A stretch of DNA of 64,000 nt, taken from the NCBI GenBank assembly GCA_030159075.1, contig BROG01000378.1, positions 186,001-250,000 on the forward strand, read 5' to 3'. The stretch comes from Atrina japonica. Its lineage: Eukaryota; Mollusca; Bivalvia; Pterioida; Pinnidae. Below are positions 10,815 through 22,692 of this stretch, piece by piece. The notes under the pieces are model-generated. The model saw only the letters and a list, made by a program, of their open reading frames with translations. It was not told where the DNA came from and did no database searches. The translations under genes were made by a program, and so were the position numbers. Within the stretch, counting starts at the first letter, position 1, and every line of letters starts with the position of its first letter.

Positions 10815-11712
10815 GCAGACTTAATAAAAATCTGCAGTCATATGTACAAATGTACTCACAGACTCTACATTTTTACATAATTGGCATCATACATATATTT
10901 TTGGCCTTACCGATATCAGTAAATGTAGGTGAATGTTTTGTATCTTCATGAACGATCTCATCAGCAATGCTGCTGGAGGGCTCTTCTCCGTTATATATAT
11001 TTTTTATCAATACGGACCTTGTTGATGGAAATCAACATTGACTGCAGATGAAATTGAATCAATGTGCAACAAAACAACTCGACAAGTCAATTACTTCTGT
11101 GTTTGAAAACAGAAATCTAACATTTGAAATTGATTTAGATTTTCAACGTTACATTTCAATCATGAGTAATCAAACAAATGTCAAATCAATGAAATATGAA
11201 AAAATACAAGAAAAAGGAAAAAATCTGAGATTCCTCAAAGAGATCGAAATCAAACGCAAAGAAATCCGACTGTACAAACATATTACTTTGTTTCAGGCAG
11301 ATTTTAATCTGATAACAATTTATCAAAAATGGAAATAATTAACTTGTTTAGACAGATTCTTTATTTTGTGGGTCTGAGGGAAACCTTGTTTAATTCAGAC
11401 ACCTTAATTCATGAATACACTGGGGACAAAAGGAACCAGACCGTAAGCAGATGTTATAACAGTGATTTTCACTGATAAAAATTTGAGACTTAATTAATAT
11501 GGACCGAGATTCCAGAGTTCCACATATGTCTATTCATTCCCCTCGTATACCTGTCATTTTTAACCCTTTCAACCCTACAGACCATGATGGACTGGTCTTA
11601 AACAATAAAAAAGAGTGTACCACTCAGATATTTAGGAGTGAAAGAGTTGAACATGTACATCTTACCATTAGTCCAGTCAACACATTTCACCGAGTTGAAA
11701 CAAAAAAAGCTA
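10815..11712. other. A-rich stretch with an unconfirmed 96-codon open frame
   Basis: The open frame at 11048-11338 (+) is Lys/Ile/Asn/Gln-rich, as expected from A-rich DNA, and I recognise no family. 11560-11655 contains aaccctttcaaccctacaga and ttaggagtgaaagagttgaa, possibly a divergent copy of the TTAA micro-MITE family found near the AHR exons. Confidence 0.35.
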
Positions 11713-11906
11713 TACAGTGGAACCTCGCCTAAAAAAACCACCTCACTAAGGAGACAACCTCACATTTCAGAACACAAATTTCCAGTCTCTTGATATAAAT
11801 ACAAATGTATTTAATAAGTGCAGATCCTTATTTAAGAGACATCCTCACAAATCGGACCACTTTGAGCCAGTCAGTTAGGTGGTCTTAATTGTTAGGTTCT
11901 GTGATA
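11713..11906 (+). mobile_element. MITE, 'tacagtggaacctcgcctaa' family, single copy
   Basis: Begins tacagtggaacctcgcctaa, has the internal landmarks cctcactaaggagacaacct, catttcagaacacaaatttc and accactttgagccagtcagt, and ends taggtggtcttaattgttag then gttctgtgata, a decayed right end. The same family gave rise to the tandem arrays at 32065-33608 and 39880-40426. Confidence 0.8.
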
Positions 11907-12919
11907 AATTTATATTTATTTTACATTTACATACATGTACATCAAAATTTGTTATAATTATTAAAATGATATAATTTTGCATTTATAAGATTTTTGAAAA
12001 TGTTGATTTTTGACAATTAAATGAGAGATGAAAATTTTTGGTGTATATCGGTTTCTTTTACTGATTTAAACCTAATGCAGTAATTACTCCACAGCTGTTT
12101 TATAATTTGTTCCTTTATCTAATTTATTTATTTATTCATTGATCTATTTTTAGTATTTTGGTCTTCTAAACAGTTGTTAGGAAATAATGAAATTTCTCTT
12201 TGATGAAAACTGGAAATGCAGAGTATAAAATATCTTAAATTAATTATTCAGAATTTTGATATTATTTGAATATTCATAAAATAACATTTAAACCTTTCTT
12301 TATGCCTCTATTTTTATTACACTCTGAATAAATAAGCAAACCTTTATGTAAGCTCCATCTTTTATCCTAACTTCCCATAGTTTAAAATTTAAAAGTCAAT
12401 TTTTATTCATTGTGTAGTATTTATCTAAGTTATTTAAAATGTAATTTAAGACATCCGAAATTATGAATGCACTTAAAACATTTAATTTGTTGATGTTGCT
12501 CTCGTTAGCACTGTGTATCACTTTACCTGCGGTTGTAAAAAAAAAAAAAAAAAAGGCAAATCTCAATACATGGAGAGTTAACAATACTCAAACTAGCAAG
12601 TATTAAATCAAGATGATATCTTCATTAACTGTATATCCCGGACATAAAGTCTGCCACTCTCGTCAAATATTAGCTAGTTTAGAGAGCTCTCAATCTCTCG
12701 GGTAAATGATGTCGCGTTGTGTTAAATGACAATAGACAACAATGAACCTCTCCTGTGTCTGCAAACAACCCCGACAGTAATCATGTTAGTATTGTCAAAG
12801 CAAATAAAAGCATCCTATTGAGTACCGACATGCTCCGATAAACATACAAGAAGGGCGATGTTCCGAGATATGTTTTTGATTTGTATGATGATTGTCTTGG
12901 TTGTTGTATTTTGGGGTTG

Positions 12920-12924
<5 letters not shown>
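11907..12924. other. Unrecognised AT-rich stretch
   Basis: Poly(A) tract near 12538-12554; nothing else recognised. Confidence 0.4.

Positions 12925-12987
<63 letters not shown>
12925..12987 (+). repeat. (TG)n microsatellite
   Basis: About 31 uninterrupted TG dinucleotides. Open frames on both strands across it are artefacts of the dinucleotide repeat. Confidence 0.95.
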
Positions 12988-12988
<1 letters not shown>

Positions 12989-13379
12989 TTCATCATTTAA
13001 AAAACAATGTCATAATTGGATTTTTATTATTTGATTTTCATAAACTGGCTGTGTTCACGGGAGACATAGAATAATAGTCGACTGAGCTACGTTTCTCGGG
13101 AATTTTGTAATGTAATTTAGATAAATAGAAATATTGGTTTATTAAAAAAAAATTTACAAATTACTTTGTTGTGCATTTTTATATATTATGGGTTTGAAAT
13201 TTTTGTATTAAATGCATATCAATTTCTTTACATCAAGAACGGAATTTTTGGGTGGGGGAAAATGTACCCACAATATTATTTACTTTGGTAACAAATTATT
13301 GCATGTTGTATTAAATATCTAATGGACTAATGAAAGCTAGTGAAGGTATACCGGTAATTGTCAGACATATCAGGAGATG

Positions 13380-14260
13380 TTGTACCTCCTATAAGTCATG
13401 GTTATTATTACCTGAAAGGTAATTTTAAGAAATTAAAAAATAAATTTTAACAGATGTACCAACAATAATGCAACTAATTACTTTTTCAGTAAATCAGATA
13501 TCTACCCTAAGATTATTTCATCTTAATATCCTCAGTGAATTAACTAATTACCCTAATATTTTCTATAGCATCATTCAACTAACTAACTAATTACCCCCAA
13601 TAATTATACCAATTTCTGTTTCTCCAGGCGTTGCACATGGATATAAAGTGATACATTATTAATATCTACCGTTATAATTTATCTAAAAAGCTCCCTGATC
13701 ATCTGTCATACTTTTGACAGCCAGTTGTCGAATCACATTTAATTAATTACTGTACACATTCAAGCATTAATTAATTACTGGCAATTCCTAATATAAAAAC
13801 AATTAATATTCTCTTTTTTGAGAATTTTGACTTATCACTTGATTACCTTTCGGAATAAGAAAATTACATTGGTCAGTTAAATCTACTCAACAGTAATTTT
13901 TTTTCAGGTCTGTCTTTTAAATAATTACTTGGAATCTTCACATATACAGTACATGTACATAAAATTACTCATAAAAAATGTTCTAAGCATAGTTAAGAAA
14001 TTGCTGTTTAAATGGTTGCAGGTACCCCTGGGGGTTGTTAAACCTCATTAATGTCATATTTTTTATTTTAATTACCAGTAATTATTAATTACCCACAGAG
14101 GTTAATAAACATGCAGGTATCCTTAAAGGTACAGGTACATCTAGGTATCCATTGTTGTTTATTATGTGTGAATAATTACTGATTACCTGTATAAAATGAA
14201 CTAATTACTGATCCTCTGATACGTCATTCTTGACAAGTAAAAAGACATAATAATTAATAT
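13380..14260. other. TAATTA-dense AT-rich segment
   Basis: About twelve TAATTA cores, mostly followed by C, lie within about 0.9 kb (for example near 13474, 13546, 13588, 13745, 13770, 13921, 14070-14090, 14172, 14203 and 14251), with gattacc and ttacc variants between them. There is no fixed period and no coding signal. It could be a cluster of homeodomain-type sites or a worn tandem repeat. Confidence 0.4.
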
Positions 14261-14358
14261 GTTAAATGATTCAGTTTACCAGTAGGTGGTTTATGCCAAT
14301 TTATATGATATAATTTATTGTAAGATGTAAAACTGTATATTTTGCTACGTTTGTTTCA

Positions 14359-14480
14359 AGTTGAGCAGTCAGAGCATTGTACTTTAAACCATGAAGTCTT
14401 GCACCTCTATTTGGTGCTCACTTTAACCTAAGGAAGTTTGCCATTTTACTCACAGAGGGCCAGTGGTCTCTCTCCCCTAT
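14359..14480 (+). mobile_element. tRNA-derived SINE ('ggccggtggtctc' family), partial
   Basis: Contains agagcattgtactttaaacc, atgaagtcttgcacctct, gaagtttgccattttactca and gggccagtggtctctctccc, the head and middle of the SINE seen better at 29371-29590. The 3' half is missing. Confidence 0.7.
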
Positions 14481-16700
14481 AACAAAACAATGTTAAGAAA
14501 ATAATTTGTTTTAATCTCATTTAGTCTATTTCATTCTATTCCTTTTTAAGATAATTCACTGAATATGGCTTGCAAAGTCATTTTATAATTATTCAACATC
14601 CAAAATTACTTTTAACAAAGTTCTTTTTCTCTTTCCCAAGCACAAGGAATCTGTTTTCTTACTGTTTTATTTTATTTCATAATTTGATGAAAAAGGATTG
14701 GGCAAAAGTTTTTACAATATGATACACATGCCCTTTCTTACTTCCTTCCTTTATTCTTTTTTTTTTTCAACCAGAACAAATAATAATTTGTTAAAAGATA
14801 TGTTTGATGAAAAAAAAAAATGTTACTATAATGATAAAACATTAAAAATTGATTTCTTGTGGTTAGTTTGTCAAAATCTGTCGCAATAAATTGTTATATT
14901 CCAATGATGGTTAATCAATCCCACGTTATTCAGTAACCCGTGTTACACCCATATTTTTGACAGATATTTCGTTATCGTAGAAATCTAATATGTAAAAATG
15001 TATGGCGCTTTTATCTCTGTTTAAATAAGTGTGCTTACTTCTTTTTTTATGAAAAGAAGATAGAAATAATGATATAATTTTCTATTTAACAATGAAATTT
15101 TCTTTTTCTGAGTGTTTATATTTATTCTGATTTTTGTCGACGATAGATTTTTCTGCGTATCATATGCTTGAGAGGAAGTAATCATCTTGTTCACCAACTA
15201 TTGTAAAAATTCTATGGATAATCTGATTTCAGATGACCTCATATTTAGACTGTCTACATCGAGACAGTAATAATATATTCAGTTAAATGTCAACTATCCA
15301 TATGCCGATTATCCAGATTTTTTTCGACAGTAGAGACTAACGCTATGCCCCTGTTTTTCCACTATTTCCATGATGAGAATTATCCATTGACAGCTGATAG
15401 GATGTCCCTAGAGAGTCTGGATATCTTTTATTAAATGATATCCTTTTTTCAATTATCTACAATTCTTCATTCCTTCCAATACTGTTCTTTTTCCTTAAAA
15501 TATCTTCATCTCTCACATTCTCTCTATCTGTACTTTTTCAGTTTATACCCATTTATTAATTTCAGAAACAGATAAGAAAAAAATAGAAAACATACATTTG
15601 TATGTAAGAATTAGAATTCTTCTGTATCTTATCATTAATTTCATAAAAAAATAAAAAATCGAAAAAATCATGACCTTCACATCTTATTTTACATATTAAA
15701 GAAATATTGCCATAGTGCAAATTTCCCAATATTATATGATTTGCATGATCCTACTTTACATACTTCAAAAAAAAAATTCAACCCCATAAATGTTTAGTCA
15801 ATAGATTAATATTTGATTATTATTATTAGGCCTTCATCTATTAATTGCCTAACATTTTTAATTAATTATCAACCTGTTTTTAAATACCAAGTAAGCTTTC
15901 ACATATAATGAATGCACATGCAACCTATGCCTTTTTCTTTGGGAAAAATTTCATGACATATGACGTCACAAACACTAAAATAACAATCATCTGTGTTTTG
16001 AAAGATAACGGTACTTCAACTGTTTTATCATAGACATAAATTTGTTGCAACATCATTTTAAAGTACAACAAATTCCAAATCAGTTTATAAGAAAACGATT
16101 CTCTTTTTACCACAAACTTGTTGAGAGCTGAAAACGGGGCATGTCTGTAGCTCAGTAGCCGCACATGACGGTATCAATAAAAAAAAAATTGTTTTCATTT
16201 TGACGGAATTGAATCAAAGTTGTCAGGAAGTCGTGTAAGACAAAACCCAATGATAAAATGTTGTGTACACATGCAATAATCACTAAAAGTCACTTTTATT
16301 TCCATAACGGAGAGACCAACATTATCGTCTTGTTTAGCTGTCACTGGGTCAGATCGTAGTGTGAAATATTTTGCATGCAGCATGCGAGCAGCCATTTACC
16401 GTAATGGTACTTTGTCAGGCACCATCATATATGAAGAGTTGTAAAAAGATATATTTATCAATGGCAAACTACAGTATTTCACACATTTAAAATGTAATAT
16501 GGTATCAGGGAATTTCTACATGTGTATTATTACCCCTGTTTTATTAATTGTAAAACGTGAATTGGTTTTAACAATTTAATCTATTAAATTTCTTTTAATG
16601 TATAAATGATTTTGGTTACATGTATCACCGAGTTGTATACATATACACCGTAATACAATTAGATTGCATGCAATCATAGTTTACGTGTTCTGTTGCAATT
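14481..16700. other. Unrecognised AT-rich stretch
   Basis: No coding signal. Several short homopolymer runs. Open frames at 15925-16164 and 16195-16395 (minus strand) have no recognisable motif. Confidence 0.4.
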
Positions 16701-17060
16701 AAGGTCACTTAATAATCTGCACAAAACTTGGTGGACATGCATATTACTGTGAAATAAAGATAACAAGATTGTGTCAGGTAAAGTTCAAGGTCAAAAGGTT
16801 AAGGTCATGAGTTCTTATCATGTCTGGATATGAGTGGATAATACATGACCAATATAATTCTACACTTTATTTTAAATCACAAAAGTGTTTGGTTTTTTTT
16901 TTTATGCCTCTGGGATGGAAGGTCTGAGGCATATTGTTTTTAGTTCATTTCTTTCTCAGCTCACAATATCCTGGTTTCCATTAAATAACTTTCCTCAGAA
17001 TTTTACCAGATTTGGTATGTTGCTAATTATATCAAAGAGTTATGGGACTTTAATATCATT
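16701..17060 (+). mobile_element. Dispersed repeat of the gctcacctgagc-like type
   Basis: The hairpin head tatgcctctgggatggaa...ggtctgaggcata (16903-16934) is followed by ctcacaatatcctggtttcc and attttaccagatttggtatg. This is the same layout (palindromic head, then 'aaccaaatttggta'-like text) as the repeat at 56620-56960. The upstream 16703-16830 has aaggtcacttaataatctgc and gttcaaggtcaaaaggttaa, typical of noncoding bivalve repeats as I recall them. Confidence 0.45.
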
Positions 17061-17946
17061 TTTTTTTTTTTTTTTTGGTGAATGACTTAGCTCTCAGGGG
17101 CATCAGTGTTTCTCAAACACATTTTTTTTTTTTTTCGTAGCTCTCTTTTATTTCTCCAGATATGGTTTCGCAAGGACAATACATGACCACTATGCCTCCT
17201 TCAAAGTTAGAGGATTTTTTTCTTTCTTTTTTTTCTGCATATTTCAGTAACAGAGATCTCTATACCCTCTCCCCTCAATTAAAAAAATTGCTCATTTTTA
17301 AACTTTACAAAAATCTATCAGTTTTTTTATAAACATTTTTTTTAACATTGCATCAAAATTGTTCACTTTCATAGAGATATCCTAAGTTGTAGGTGAAGTC
17401 CCACATATTTTGGCAAGTGGTGGTGTCCAGGTAGAGCATTAGTTAGTACACTCTCACCAATGAGGCCCACAAAGGATCCTTCAAATGGAGAAGGGGAGTA
17501 TATGGGAGTCAGTGCAGTGTATGGAGATAATTATAATTAATTTATTTTTATGAAACAATGGCGAGCAATATAAAAATAAACATGTGTTTTTAATTGTTCA
17601 AACAGCTCCATTTTAGTATTTCATAAACCATTTATATGGATTTTGTGGCACATACTCATTTATGATTGGTCCTTCACATAGGTTGGTCAAATGACAGTAA
17701 TTGTACCCACTTTCACTTGTGAAATATGATTCCGCAATATTTTTTTTTATGTTTCCAAGTTCATTATTATTTAATATTAGTGAACACAAGTGGTTTTGAT
17801 AACCAATAACAAGTTAATAGTTGTGATAAAAATTTCATGATTTAAAATGAAAACAGAGAATATGACATGCGATGGAATTCAGTAGGCCCTACATACACAT
17901 ACTTAAGATATATATGCATAAAGATTATACACACATATATAAACAG
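17061..17946. other. Unrecognised stretch with poly(T) runs
   Basis: T-runs at 17060-17076, 17122-17134 and 17216-17240. Around 17390 aggtgaagtcccacatatttt is a short inverted SINE scrap. Confidence 0.4.
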
Positions 17947-18282
17947 ACCTCTTGCAGTGCTCTAATGGTAGAGCATTGGACTCGCAAGTAGAAGGTCTCG
18001 GGTTCAATTCCAATTACCGGGTCATACCCAAAAATTTTTAAAAAATGGTAGTGACTGTTCCTTTGCCGAGTGCTCGACATAGGAAGTGAAAGTCACAGGT
18101 CTTTCAGATGAGACTTAAAACGGAGGTCCCATGTCACGGCAGGTGTGGCACATAAAAGAGACTCACTGCATTGGCATCGGTCCACAGCAAGAGGTCAAAA
18201 TTTATGGCACATCACCTAAAACTGGTGACAATTCAATATACGTGAAAAATTTTTGACGGGATGTAAAACAATCAAACAAAAA
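17947..18282 (+). mobile_element. tRNA-derived SINE (gacgttaaac tail family), complete copy 2
   Basis: The tRNA-like head has taatggtagagcattgg, ctcgcaagtagaagg and box B-like gggttcaattcc. The body and tail run parallel to 4804-5141 (catgtcacggcaggtgtggc, gagactcactgcattggcat, tttttgacgggatgtaaaac). Confidence 0.85.
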
Positions 18283-19912
18283 CGACAGATATAAACACGC
18301 ACTTTTTGTACTGATGGACAGACAGGTGTGACAGCTGTCCATGGCATGGGTGTATATTTCTGTCTCTTTACCTATAGCCATTTAACAGAGGCACAAAACA
18401 ACATACAAACAATTAACATACAGGTAACTGATCGTAGAAATGTTTATCATACAATTTTAACTCATGGATACATTTCTCAAAGTCTTAGATGTATTATGCC
18501 TTGCTTGGTGGACTAAATAGATAGAGGATTCTCTATTTATTACATATAATTATTACATATTTATTTCTCATAAAACAAATAAAAGTAGCTGCAAAATTTG
18601 AAAAATATTTTGATTGGCCAAATGAAAAATAACAGTTTACAGTTTGAATTTGTATGGAGGTGTTATTTTTCATATATGGAAAATAAGAATTAAAAATTTT
18701 TGTATGTCACTACCAAAATGTAATAAACTCAATTTGAAATAACAGCACTCCCAACAAGAATTTTTTTTGTTTTTTGGGGGTTTTTTGTTCTCGGAATCCT
18801 CCTTAATTAATAAAACCAAAATGTGAGCTCAAATTCAGTCTTATGGCTTTTTAAATCATGGAAACACAGACTACAGAGTGAATTATGGGAAGTGTTGCTT
18901 AATTTACACGTGGATTGTCCTTGATGGCTACATTTCATTATGTCACATGTTAACCATTTCTAACCAGGGACAGAAAATAATTACGCCATAAACATATTCA
19001 GAGACGATACATGGCATCTTATTTATTTTCTGAAATTACCCATTCTTTCCTCCATTTTCTAGCTGTGATGTACGCAAAACATCTTTTCCAATCATCGCAT
19101 AATGAAATGGATCCTCCAGATAACCTGTCTTGCCCACAATGTTGTTAAGTTGAATTGTTGCAGCAGTAATTATTAAACAGATATTTAATCCGTCCAGTTG
19201 TGGCAAACTCAACGTCAGATGAATTGGACTGCCTCCCGGGGACTTCCAATCTCTTGTCAGAAATGTGTTTGATCTGTCCATCAAATGATAATTTGCCTGA
19301 TTGAGATTAATAATTAATAATTAAAGAAAACCAGGGGAAGTGTATTGTATATTTAGCGAAAAAAATCTCAATGTCTTGACGGTAATTTGGCAACCGTATC
19401 ATGAAAGATTGAAAGGTTGATTTACGCGAAAGAAATCTCAACATGTCCTATGTTGCTCTCAATTCAAGATCACTTTCATTTTCTTTTTGTGATTTTTTTT
19501 TTTTCTTTAGTTTGAATGTAACCGTCCGGGGAATACTTCTAAAGAAATAGGAAACGTATGTACGAGTCGTATGTATTTGTTAATTAAATGATAAAAACAA
19601 GTCAAAACAACACCAGGTATCCAGACAAGAATAAAATATCTTGATTTCCTTCGGGAATGCTATTCCAAGGATCAGAAACTATATTTACAAGCACACCTGA
19701 CTTTAGCATAGAAAGGTTTGATTGTTGAATACATTTGCTGATGGTTACATGAACATAAAAATCTGAATCATGTCGAAAACATTGGTTTTTGTCCTTTTTT
19801 TTTCTTTCTTTCTTTCTATCTGTCGTCTAACTGTAGACATTATCAATACTTCATGTACAGTTATTTTGGTTTTGCAATTCAATTTCTATAGCAAACTTGA
19901 TCATGGCAATAG
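18283..19912. other. Unrecognised AT-rich stretch
   Basis: An 82-codon minus-strand open frame at 19036-19284 has a relatively protein-like composition (LTLSLPQLDGL, KTGYLEDPFHYAM) but no recognised family and no clear splice sites. It is not called. Confidence 0.35.
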
Positions 19913-20345
19913 GACCTTTCGAGTTAGCCCGGATTACTGTTATGATCCTTCATTTATTCCCGCCTTCTCAATTTTGTTCCTCATGTGTTCTTCTGGTTTT
20001 CATATTTACCTTATTTGGTTTTCCATATTTAAAATGGAAATATGTTTACTTTTTAGCGCATTAAATTTATTTTGTATAAAGAAACCCAGGAGAATCTTAA
20101 AACATACCACAGTGGGTTATTTAGTGAAACACAAAATTACTGAAATGTATTAGGCAGAGAAAATGTGCAGACAGACTGGGAATCGAACCCAGGACCCTTC
20201 GAACACTTGCAGGGTGCTTTTACCAATTGTGCTATGGGGGCTATCTATATATTATAGAAACCAGAAATAACATTGAGGAACATTTTTCTAGAATCACACA
20301 ACTGGCGATATTAAAAGCAGGATTATAACGGTAATCCGGGCTATC
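19913..20345 (-). mobile_element. Inverted-repeat element carrying a tRNA-Cys-like sequence, copy B
   Basis: The ends cctttcgagttagcccggat and gtaatccgggctatc are inverted copies of each other. The tRNA-like core lies in reverse at about 20165-20243 (box B antisense gggaatcgaaccc, anticodon region acttgcaggg). Orientation is opposite to 4249-4696. A 127-codon open frame (19770-20153) overlaps the element and its flank but has no recognisable domain. Confidence 0.7.
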
Positions 20346-22614
20346 ACACTGGTGATGTCAGACTCTAAAGCTAAAATGAACACCAAGAAACCGTATGGAA
20401 TATTTTATGATTACTATTCGATTGGCATTTAGATGTTTGTCTTTTTCTGCAAGCATATTTTTTATTCCAATTTGTTTAAATTACCCATTGTGTTTTCGGG
20501 TTAAACCTGTTGGTATGTGTGTATATACTTAAAACATAAAATATTCAATAATGGAGTATTTTAAAAGGAATCAGTTTGGGAAAAATAAAAGTCGAAACCT
20601 TGATACTGGAAGGAGTAACATTTAAGGAGAAATTCTTGGATTCTGAAAAAATATTGACCACACCTATATATAAACCACAGCATTACAAGCGATGAGAAAA
20701 GGATGCGATTTATTATTATATATTCTGAAAAAAAATTCAGTAGTTCAAAGTGCGGAACTAAAAACTAAATCTTGCTATTAATATTAATACATTTTATACA
20801 GACCGAAGGTAAATGACTTTTATACTCATTTTATGTTGTCCAGACAATCTGATGGTCTCCGATCATTCTGGTGGGAGTGTTTATTGGTACTTTTTTAATT
20901 CGGATTCAAGCTTTATATGTCATAGGACGAACCTTTGGGATCAAGTAGAAATAAAACAAGCATGTATGGTAAATTCCCTTAGAGCATCGATATATGTATA
21001 ATTTCATTAAGCATGTATTTTCACTTGGTATGACATTGTTGTTAATCAATTTTGATAATCAATTTATCTGGGACACAGTTAAACCTGCATAAAGGGTCAC
21101 ACTAAAGGGAACAGTTTGATTTTTAATCAGAATTATACATGTACGTGTGTATGCGTATGTATGGAGAGAGAGAGAGAGAGGGAGGGGGGGGGAACCAGGT
21201 CGCCAGTAATATCACATTTTAATTAAACCACATTTCTGAGCTTGAGTTATATAACATAAGAACAACAACAAATTTCATTCATTCTTAAAAAGAAAAAGCA
21301 AAAACATTCAGACAAATCATTTTTAAAGGTAACTTTTTGTGAAATGGTAGTCACCAAATGTTGCATTTGTAAAAAAAAAAATCATCAATAGATTTAGTAT
21401 TGGTCACTACACTGTTAATGGCTTAAAAACAAGAACAATCAAAATTATTGTCAAAAACAATTTGAATCAAATCACCTTCATCAGAAATTGCTCGGGATTT
21501 CAAAGAAACTTTTGAGTTTGTTTCTCTATAGAAGTAGACTAATCTATAATCAGTAATTTCCTCCGAACTCATTTGATGTCGAATTATCAGTTTTTGCGAA
21601 CTGTCTTTTCCAGAACTTGACATGTTTGAGAAAGATTGAAAAATAAGATCGGAATATTCCGAATCTATAAACGACAGGAAAAATTGCTATCATATTTTGC
21701 CGCAGGGTAAGTTTCGCATCAGCAGACCCTAAATCAAAGAGTATTACCTTGTAAATCAGCTTGTCCATTAATTACACCTAATTACTGCCAGGCTAAAGTA
21801 ATCGAGAACGTATGGGACAGTCATAAGCTCCTGATCCAATCGGATCAAATTGTATTTTATGACGGGCATCTATAAGGGTATATTTGTCAAGTGAAAGTCT
21901 GAAATAGAATCATACGAAATTGGTTCTGATGAAAAGACTACATTTGTAAGGGTATAATTGTCAGAAAAGAAGTAATTAATTTCATCAAAATCGTAATTTC
22001 CTTGTAGTGTCTGTTTGCTTTAGTCTCTGTGGCATAAGCCGTGTAGATGTTATCGAGAATTAGCGTACGATATTGTAAATTATGCACAGTGATTAACGTA
22101 TCAAAGCTAATGTAATCGACATTTATTACAATAGGGGTAGTCATTGATTAGATAATTATGCTTAAAAAACAGCGTAATCATTAAAGTATTGTTGCTTTAA
22201 ATTTCATTTTAAATTTATAAATATTTTATCAAATTATAGGCTTCCTATATTTGTACAACATAATTTGTAAACGAGTTGTTTGGATACATATAAATGTAAG
22301 AAAAAAAATTCTTCCGAAACACAAATTATTTTGAAAATTTTGTTTCATAATAAATTTATCCTACACAATTCTTCAGCAATTTGAATACTAATTAAATGAT
22401 TTGATGTGGCTGGTTCACCGTAATAGCTTTAATATAAATCATGTTATTAGTTGGAAAGAACAAAACAAACAGGGAAACCTTGTTTAAAGATCACCTCAAT
22501 CCAAGAGCCACCTGAGTGATACGAGCATATTTTGTCAATCTCTTTCGGTATACATTGTACTTACAAATGGCTGTTTTTAAATGCCACCAGGAATTTTTCA
22601 TTTATATTGAGTTT
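20346..22614. other. Unrecognised AT-rich stretch
   Basis: A short (GA)n tract lies at 21165-21182. 21076-21110 has ttaaacctgcataaagggtc, a scrap of the 183-bp MITE. No coding signal. Confidence 0.4.
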
Positions 22615-22692
22615 TAACCAGCTTACGGTGAAGTGCCACAAATTTTGACCTGTGCTGTGGACCGACACCAATACAGTGAGGGTTCATTTACA
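22615..22692 (-). mobile_element. SINE 3' fragment (gacgttaaac tail family), inverted
   Basis: agcttacggtgaagtgccac, aaattttgacctgtgctgtg and accaatacagtgagggttca are the reverse complement of the SINE body. It stops at nearly the same SINE position as the fragment at 415-486, and a minisatellite starts there in both cases. Confidence 0.75.

Noticed and set aside
11048..11338. 96-codon Lys-rich open frame
   Set aside because: A-rich composition explains the amino acids. No recognised family or splice context; cannot be excluded as a real exon without transcripts.
19036..19284. 82-codon minus-strand open frame with fairly protein-like sequence
   Set aside because: No family recognised and no clear flanking splice sites. 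Left uncalled.
19770..20153. 127-codon hydrophobic open frame
   Set aside because: Overlaps an inverted-repeat element and AT-rich flank. No motif, no splice support, and the overlapping sister copy does not keep the frame.
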